From contig LNGK01000003.1 in assembly GCA_001510575.1 (NCBI GenBank), positions 1,863,741 through 1,927,740 on the forward strand: a DNA stretch of 64,000 bases. The letters run 5' to 3'. Both the position numbers and the translations under genes were made by a program. The notes beneath the pieces were generated by a model. That model did not search any database. It was not told where the DNA came from and was given only the letters and a program-made list of their open reading frames with translations. Each line of letters starts with the position of its first letter. The stretch's first letter is position 1. The DNA comes from Knoxdaviesia capensis (lineage: Eukaryota; Ascomycota; Sordariomycetes; Microascales; Gondwanamycetaceae). Positions 58,490 to 64,000 of this stretch are shown piece by piece.

Positions 58490-59558
58490 TTACCCAGCGG
58501 CTGAGATGTCGTCGACATGGTTGCAAAGAGCGACGAACAGGTCAAAGAAGAGCTGAGATCCGCCGTTGAACATCTCCAACTGCATGGTTCCCGACCGCTT
58601 GAAAGTGCTGCGGCTCCGGATAATCAGAGCCAGGTAGTGGGCCCGAAGCTTGGAGTCAGAGTCGGGAGTGTGGGCATAAGCATAACGCGCAGACGCCAGG
58701 ATAGTGCTGCACTGGATTCCAGACTCTGTCGGTAGAAAGTCAGGTTAGTAAACATTGCCATCACGAGGTGATCGGGGGAAACAGGCAGAAGAGCCTGCGT
58801 CATCAACTTACGAAGTCCTTGCTTGCGGAGCGAGACCTTCTTCAGCTCCTCCAGACCATACTTCTCCGCCGTGCAGTAGATGACAGTATCCTTCAGGATA
58901 TCGCCATCAGTGGCGTGGTGGTAGATGGTGGTCTCAATAGCCCCAGCACCCTCGTCGTCACTCCGCGGTTCAATCTCCCACGAGTTGCGGCGCTTGTTAT
59001 GAACCAGGCGAGGGTAGTAGTCGCCCTTGTACAGAAACTCGAGCACCGACGAGAAGATTTCCGGCTCCTCATCAGGCAGAAGGATCCGGCGCGTCGACGA
59101 GCCGGTCGACGACGGAGACGCGGCCGAGAGCGGCGACATCAGGCCGGTGGGGCCGGCGTGCATCGGGCTGTTGCCTCCCCGGAGAGCGCTTCGGAAGAAG
59201 GGAGACACGCACAGCACGTCCTCGTGGGCAGCGAAGAGACGTTGCTCGCCGCCGACGATGATGGTGACGATGGGCGAACTCATTGCTCTAGTGACGATGG
59301 AAAGATGAACATGTTAGACGAGTCGTTTTTTTTTATGGTCAGAGTACTAGACGGAAACACTCACCCATCCATCGGAGAATCGGTATCCATGACCATCGAC
59401 GAGGTCATCAGCCGGCGAGACCGAGATTCATGGCGGCGTTTCGACACGCCGGAGTCCTTGGTGAAAGAGGTGGTGGATTTGGACGAGCGATGGCCTTTGG
59501 AAAAGCTGCGGTTGACAGCCGCCTGCTGCTCATGTCTGCGAGAAGATGTGGGAATCAT
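58490..59558 (-). CDS. BTB/POZ domain protein
   Basis: Three exons (59558-59365, 59287-58812, 58725-58490; introns 77 and 86 bp) give 301 residues. Exon 1 supplies a ~65-residue basic, Ser-rich N-terminus. The BTB fold begins at about 68: IVTIIVGGEQRLFAAHEDVL, then SPFFRSALR, a Ser/Gly-rich insert, RRILLPDEEPEIFSSVLEFL and YKGDYYPRL, followed by the helical part TVIYCTAEKYGLEELKKVSL. The last exon is helical and ends DDISAAG at TAA; a GTAAGT overlaps this stop, so an additional 3' exon is possible. BTB domains mediate dimerisation and often recruit cullin-3 ligases; no BACK, kelch or zinc-finger domain accompanies it. An alternative start is the internal ATG at 59283, giving 235 residues. ATATATATTTAA at 59719-59730 may be the core promoter. 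Confidence 0.8.
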
Positions 59559-61531
59559 TTTGGCAATTTTTAAAGGGGAAGATGAGGTTGGAGACGAGGT
59601 GGTAATGGTGATGGCAAAACCGGTATTATATTTTATACAGATGGCGAATACGGGATGAGAACGAAAAAAACGGAAGGAGAAAAGAGATAGATTTACAAGA
59701 CGAAGGGGGAAACGAACTATATATATTTAAAGGCCAGAAAATGGAATATGGCGATGATCCGGAATGTGGTGTTCTTTCTATATCTTACCGATATCGTCGA
59801 AGGGGAAGTGGTGAAGGTGACGATTTTTGCTGACGACAACAAGATGCAACCTGATCAGGCTGGAGTTGGGGGAAAAGCTGAGGGGAAGGCTGTGGTTGGA
59901 TGAAGAGGGAAGAGACCGAAGCAAGAAAGACAACCCAGATCGAGGTCAGGCGGGAATATATAGAAGATGAGGAATACTCAGGAATACGTTCGTTCATGTG
60001 TTCTCCATCCCCGGTCTGTCCTCAGGCAACTGCGGTTTTTTTGGCTGTGCAGGGGGGTGCGACAAGCGGCAGGGAACGAGGCTTCACACCAAAAAAGAGA
60101 CAAATCTCATGTACCAAGTCCAGTACCGGGCCACGAAGTCATGTAGCCCGAAAAGAAGATGAAGATCAACAGCTCCTGAATTTCGGTGTTCCGTATCTCC
60201 TGTTATAGTGTCTCCCGATACCCGGTGCTGAGAGCAACTACAGTACTGTTTTATTCTCGCCGACAAAGCATGAAATACCAGAAACGACGAATGAAGCAGA
60301 CAGAACCGAAAAGAAAGGAGAAGACGGGGGGAAAAAGTGCAATCACGAAAGGGGCGCAATTAGCAAGAAAAAAAAGAAACGGAAAGAAAAGCCTATCCTA
60401 AAAGGGGCTCATAGCGTAACGGATCCCAAGGTCCGGCCGAAGTACTGGAGACCAGTTGGTGATATGTCGTTGCAGAGCCACGACGCAGCGACGCGACGGG
60501 CGTTTGCCCGTTTTCACCCCAACGCGATATTGGCACGCAATCACCTGACTGCAGCCTGCACCAAAAGCCAGGTACCTGGCCGAAGTACCTGGTACAACCA
60601 GAGACAGCCACAATCATCCCGAGCTGCTGTGCTTTGGTACACTAATAAGGTCTCAGCAAGGATGTGAATTGAAAATCAAAAAGGCCCCCTGGTTCCCCGG
60701 TATCCTTGTTTGCTTCCTTTTTTTCTTGCTTCTCTGTTTGCCGGCTTCGCTAACGTTGTGATAACAACCGAACTACATACAGTACTGTACCATCACCAGT
60801 TCGGTGGGATTTGGTGGCTCTCTCTCTCAAGCCGTGGTTTCACCCACCCAACAAGTTCACCACACCAAGATTGCTTCGAGTTTAGCCTGGCTGTATAGTA
60901 CAGCACACCAGTTCCCAAAGTCAGGTCAGCTTGCTTCTTTTTCTGACTTGTCGCTGATCTTGGCCTGAGACGGCAGTCTGCAGGGATGTGACTGGTCGGA
61001 CTGGATGTTGGGATATCGCAGAAGAGGGGAAGGCGAGAAAAGAAAAGAGGGAGAGAGGGAGGGGAGGGGGATGATTCAGTGATATTGGACTGGGCCAGAT
61101 TGCGGCAGGATTGGCGGTGTCTGGTGGTTTTCTTCCGTGTGTGTCCGAGACCCCCCCTACAGCTGGGTATACAACAATCAATATTGCCCAGTACTATCTG
61201 CAGTACTTTTGGCTGAGCCAGCTGTGGCTCAATATCAACTCTGCTTTAATGCCACTTCGACCCAGGCAGGAACTTAACCCGGGGAAATGGAGGGTGTGGA
61301 TGTCGGCGAATCTGGGCCGTGGAGGTTAGCGCACGCCGAGCCGTTAAACAGTTTACACTGCAAATTCCAATATGGCAATTAGCTCCGGCGATGTTGTGCT
61401 TGTCCTCCTCGCCTGAGACGAGATACAAACAGCTTGGGTATATTTTACATACATAGGTACATGCAAGTTTGCTGCAGTTGAGAGGAGTCCAAGCTTGCAG
61501 ATAGCACATGCAGCAGGTCTCGGCTGGTGAT

Positions 61532-61618
61532 CCACTCACACACTCACACACTCACACTCACACACTCACACTCACACTCACACACTCACACTCACACTCA
61601 CACACTCACCCTCACACT
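61532..61618. repeat. ACTCACAC-type minisatellite
   Basis: About 87 bp of alternating CACACTCA and CACTCA units with one substitution near the right end. It reads as a Ser/His/Thr-rich frame in several phases, which argues against coding. Confidence 0.92.
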
Positions 61619-62045
61619 GTCTACTGTATGTCCCGCCCTCATGTTACTCACACACCCATGCTCAACACTCGTTTGCTTCGCCCGTTTTTGCTGCTCAGTC
61701 CACCCAACCACCCACGAACGCCGAGTCCAGGTCCTCCCTCCTCTCTCTGTGCTGGGCTGTCGGTCCCAGATATCGGATGCCCCCTGGTCACTTTTGTTTT
61801 CCGCATCTGTATGGCTGCCTGGCGTCCAGCCGGGATCAGCCCAATGACCGAAACTTGCAGTGGATTGAACTTTGTAATTTTTACATCACATCCGGAAAAA
61901 GAAAGAAAAGTGCAGAGCAATCGGGTTTTCTGCTAAACAATCACCCGATGGGTCAATTCGGAACCGTCACACACAATCTCGTCAACTAAGGAGACCGTGG
62001 TCGCGCTGCCCACAGCTTACCAGGAATTTTGTCTCCAGGCTTGGC

Positions 62046-62062
62046 TTTAGGGTTAGGGTTAA
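62046..62062. repeat. Interstitial telomere-like repeat (TTAGGG)2
   Basis: TTTAGGGTTAGGGTTAA, two full TTAGGG units plus flanking bases, about 800 bp left of the tRNA-like array. It is too short to be a telomere scar with certainty. Confidence 0.7.
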
Positions 62063-62862
62063 CGGTTCCCGCTCGTAAGCTCCTATGTCAAGTAAGATCT
62101 TGACTAACACGAGCTACTATTAAAGCCGTGTGTCAAATTCCAACGTCACCTCCTCTTTCTTCCTTAACTCTCCCTCTCTAATACTCTCATTCCCCAACAC
62201 TTCATCACGAACACACATTTATGTGCTCTTTCTCATCTATCTATCACCACACAATTATACATATTTTCATCATCTTTAATGTATTCTTACAATTTCAAGC
62301 CTTCCCGTTCACACCTTAAAACGCCCTTCTCCAGGCTGCATCGCACTACCTTTTAACAGCCATACCGATCCCAGCCACCTAATATATCTCTACTGTATCC
62401 TTCCTGCCTCTACGTATCCCTACCATCATCCTTCCTGCTATCACCCCGGTAGTCAACCGAAACTTTCTCGGGTTTCCCCGGTGCCCTTGGCCGCACATAG
62501 GTCACGAATTTATCAATTTATGTGGATGTTGGATTCTGTCTGCCTCCGCCTTGGTGGCCTTCCCGCCTAACCATGTCCCCATTCATCGGTCACTCGGTGA
62601 CAGTTGGCTATCCAGGACCGATTAATCCTATTAAATCTGATGTTCTGTTTCATATCTCGGAATATTTGCGTGAGTTCTTATTTGCTCACTTCGTACCCCC
62701 CCTTTCTCTTCTCCTCTCCTTCGTTGTCATCAGCGACTAAGCCCTCTCTACCCCTCTCAGATCTGAACGTTCAGTCTGATTACGTAGTACTCTGGCTTTC
62801 ATTTTGCAACAACCGTTATAAATGAATTAAGCCCTATACCTTTTAACAGCAAAATCGTCAAA

Positions 62863-63092
62863 GGAACATGGTCTAGTGGTATGACAGTCTGTCCAGAGGG
62901 TTCCGTTCCTAGAACCTCCTCACCTAAGAAGTACCTTTCCCGCCGCGCGTCCATACACAAAATACTTAAGAGTGTAGCACTCCCTAAGAAGTACCTTTCC
63001 GCCCGCTCCTCCATATCCGAGATACCTACAACACCTATAAACCGCCTATCCTCTGGACAGACAGGCCTGTGGTTCGAATCCACAGTGTTCCC
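62863..63092 (+). ncRNA. tRNA-like Pol III unit 1, with 150-bp insert in the anticodon arm
   Basis: The ends pair as an acceptor stem (GGAACAT with GTGTTCC at 63085-63091, one G-T pair). An A-box TGGTCTAGTGG is at 62869-62879 and a perfect B-box GGTTCGAATCC at 63071-63081. The T arm is complete (TGTGG/CCACA around TTCGAAT). The D arm GTC/GAC is present, but the two-base link between acceptor stem and D arm appears one base short. Where an anticodon loop should be, 13 bases at 62887-62899 are perfectly complementary to 63050-63062 and enclose 150 bp of insert with a 60-bp repeat. A six-T run follows 10 bp after the end. I assign no anticodon. It may be a tRNA gene with a very long intron, a decayed tRNA, or an unrelated Pol III RNA with a tRNA-like shell. 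Confidence 0.6.
62921..63040 (+). repeat. Two ~60-bp direct repeats inside tRNA-like unit 1
   Basis: CCTAAGAAGTACCTTTCC starts at 62923 and again at 62983, a period of 60 bp. The second copy continues with a diverged CGCTCCTCCATATCCGAGAT in place of GCGTCCATACACAAAATACT. Confidence 0.8.
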
Positions 63093-63101
63093 ATACACAT
63101 C

Positions 63102-63107
63102 TTTTTT
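63102..63107 (+). terminator. Oligo-T Pol III terminator of unit 1
   Basis: TTTTTT ten bases past the discriminator position of unit 1. Four or more T residues on the sense strand terminate RNA polymerase III. Confidence 0.6.
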
Positions 63108-63318
63108 GCAAAACCGTATTGTTTTTCTTTTTCTAACATGTATAAATCACAGGTCACACTCGGACATCATCCACCATTATTCTCCAATTTTTTCGACCTC
63201 TCAAATCCACGGTTGAGACTGGAAACCGTCCTGAGAATATCATGTCTCCAGCAGGCGGAGGATCCAGGATTCACTTATAAGCAAGTTAAGCCCCTCCTAT
63301 ATTTGTGAGTTTTTGAAA

Positions 63319-63653
63319 GGGAGTATGGTCTAATGGTCAGACGGTCTGTCCAGCGGGTGTCCATTCCTAGAAGCCCCCCTTCACCTAAAAAGTACCTTTC
63401 ATCCTATGCGTCTATACGCAGAGTACCTAAGAGTGTAGCACCCGCACCGCCCCTATGCTCACCTAAGAAGTCCCTTTCATACTGCGCGTCCATACACAAA
63501 ACACCTATGAGTGTTGCACCCGCACCGCCTGCCCGCCCACCTACGAAGTACCCTCATAACTACTATCCTCTATACGAAATACCTAAGATACCTAGAAACT
63601 CTTAACCTCCCCGCTTGACAGACAGATCCGTGGTTCAACTCCCGGTGCTTCCA
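63319..63653 (+). ncRNA. tRNA-like Pol III unit 2, with 250-bp insert in the anticodon arm
   Basis: Acceptor GGGAGTA pairs with TGCTTCC at 63646-63652 (with G-T pairs). T8 and G9 are in place and the D stem GTCT/AGAC is perfect around a GG-containing loop. A-box TGGTCTAATGG is at 63325-63335 and a B-box-like GGTTCAACTCC at 63632-63642. The T stem has two mismatches. GTCTGTCCAGCGGG at 63344-63357 pairs with the 3' arm ending at 63623 with one mismatch. The insert holds three copies of a ~79-bp unit related to that in unit 1. A seven-T run follows. The mismatches fall in different arms from those in unit 1, so neither copy is a perfect tRNA gene. Its leader resembles those of units 1 and 3. Confidence 0.6.
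63381..63606 (+). repeat. Three ~79-bp direct repeats inside tRNA-like unit 2
   Basis: Units begin near 63381, 63459 and 63539. Each opens with a version of CACCTAAGAAGTACCTTTC and continues to a version of CCTAAGAGTGTAGCACCC; the third is shortened and most diverged. Confidence 0.8.
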
Positions 63654-63664
63654 AGACTCACATC

Positions 63665-63671
63665 TTTTTTT
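63665..63671 (+). terminator. Oligo-T Pol III terminator of unit 2
   Basis: Seven T residues 12 bases past the end of unit 2, the same arrangement as in unit 1. Confidence 0.6.
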
Positions 63672-63869
63672 ATTTCGATTATCATACACGTCTCTAATTT
63701 TTTTATTTTCATAGAAGAAAGCCTAGGTCTAGGGGAACATTACTCCATTTTCTATATTTCTCTAGCACGCCAGATGCTCCAGAGACAAATCAAAGAAGTC
63801 AACCCGGCCAGAAAGATTCCCGCAGGACATCTCTCACATATAGCTTCGAAGCCCGTAGAGAACACTCAT

Positions 63870-64000
63870 ATTCAAGTTAAACCCCCTCAAGTTTTGTGAG
63901 GCTTTAACACACGGGATGGTCTCAGAAGCCTTGAGATCACCGTACGCAAAGAAGCCCATTCACGATAACTGCACTAGAGACAGACAGTGTCTATCCAGAG
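63870..64000 (+). other. Start of a third, rearranged tRNA-like unit, cut by the window edge
   Basis: The leader CAAGTTAAACCCCCTC with TTTTGTGAG resembles that of unit 2 (CAAGTTAAGCCCCTC, TTTGTGAG). GGGATGGTCT at 63915-63924 matches the 5' end of the other units but the A-box is then broken. GACAGTGTCTATCCAGAG at the very end of the window resembles the 5' anticodon-arm strand GACAGTCTGTCCAGAG of unit 1, displaced by about 60 bp. The 3' half lies beyond the window. Confidence 0.45.

Larger units (their letters stand above)
59559..62862. other. Gene-poor region before the tRNA-like array
   Basis: No protein gene was recognised. Features are TACAGTACTGTA-type palindromes at 60239-60250 (one mismatch) and 60778-60789 (perfect), an ACTCACAC minisatellite at 61532-61618, and a double TTAGGG at 62046-62062. 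From 62.1 kb the DNA becomes AT- and pyrimidine-rich, a change in composition that continues into the array. Confidence 0.5.

Noticed and set aside
61532..61618. CRISPR-like array
   Set aside because: The repeat units are 6-8 bp with no spacers, so it is a simple minisatellite.

Overview
The window is nuclear DNA of a filamentous ascomycete (Pezizomycotina, probably Eurotiomycetes). The genes are GC-rich, intron-bearing and widely spaced. Most introns are 60-100 bp, with GTAAGT-type donors and CTAAC/CTGAC-type branch sites. The best protein matches are to fungal families. Intergenic DNA carries CCCTAA (telobox-like) motifs, pyrimidine-rich leaders and dinucleotide repeats. All gene models below were built by hand from reading frame and splice sites, without transcript or database support.

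Left part (0-14 kb): a DUF202 membrane protein (minus), an intracellular GH3 beta-glucosidase with a PA14 insert (plus, six exons), a Cdc1/Ted1-type metallophosphoesterase (plus) and a 14-TM DHA2-type MFS transporter (minus). The 14-21 kb stretch is gene-poor. It holds a decayed calcineurin-like phosphoesterase at about 18.87-19.24 kb.

Middle part (21-51 kb): an expanded CDC26 subunit of the anaphase-promoting complex; a 1365-residue serine/proline-rich protein; a four-exon secreted helical protein of no family I recognise; a possible small mitochondrial-type protein; then a housekeeping cluster of RAD1 (9-1-1 checkpoint clamp), OST5 (oligosaccharyltransferase) and GCN5 (SAGA acetyltransferase). 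These are followed by a conserved fungal protein of unknown function and a DUF7514-type protein.

Right part (51-64 kb): ribosomal protein RPL20 (eL20) and the PCI protein CSN12 are divergently transcribed from a shared promoter, followed by a BTB/POZ protein. The window ends in a tandem array of tRNA-like Pol III units (62.86-64.0 kb and beyond). Two units have A-box, B-box and oligo-T terminator signals, but the tRNA halves are separated by 150-250 bp of insert made of short internal repeats and bounded by a long complementary stem. This array is the most unusual feature seen.

The protein genes do not form a pathway or biosynthetic cluster. I saw no intact transposon, CRISPR array, rRNA gene or virus-like sequence.
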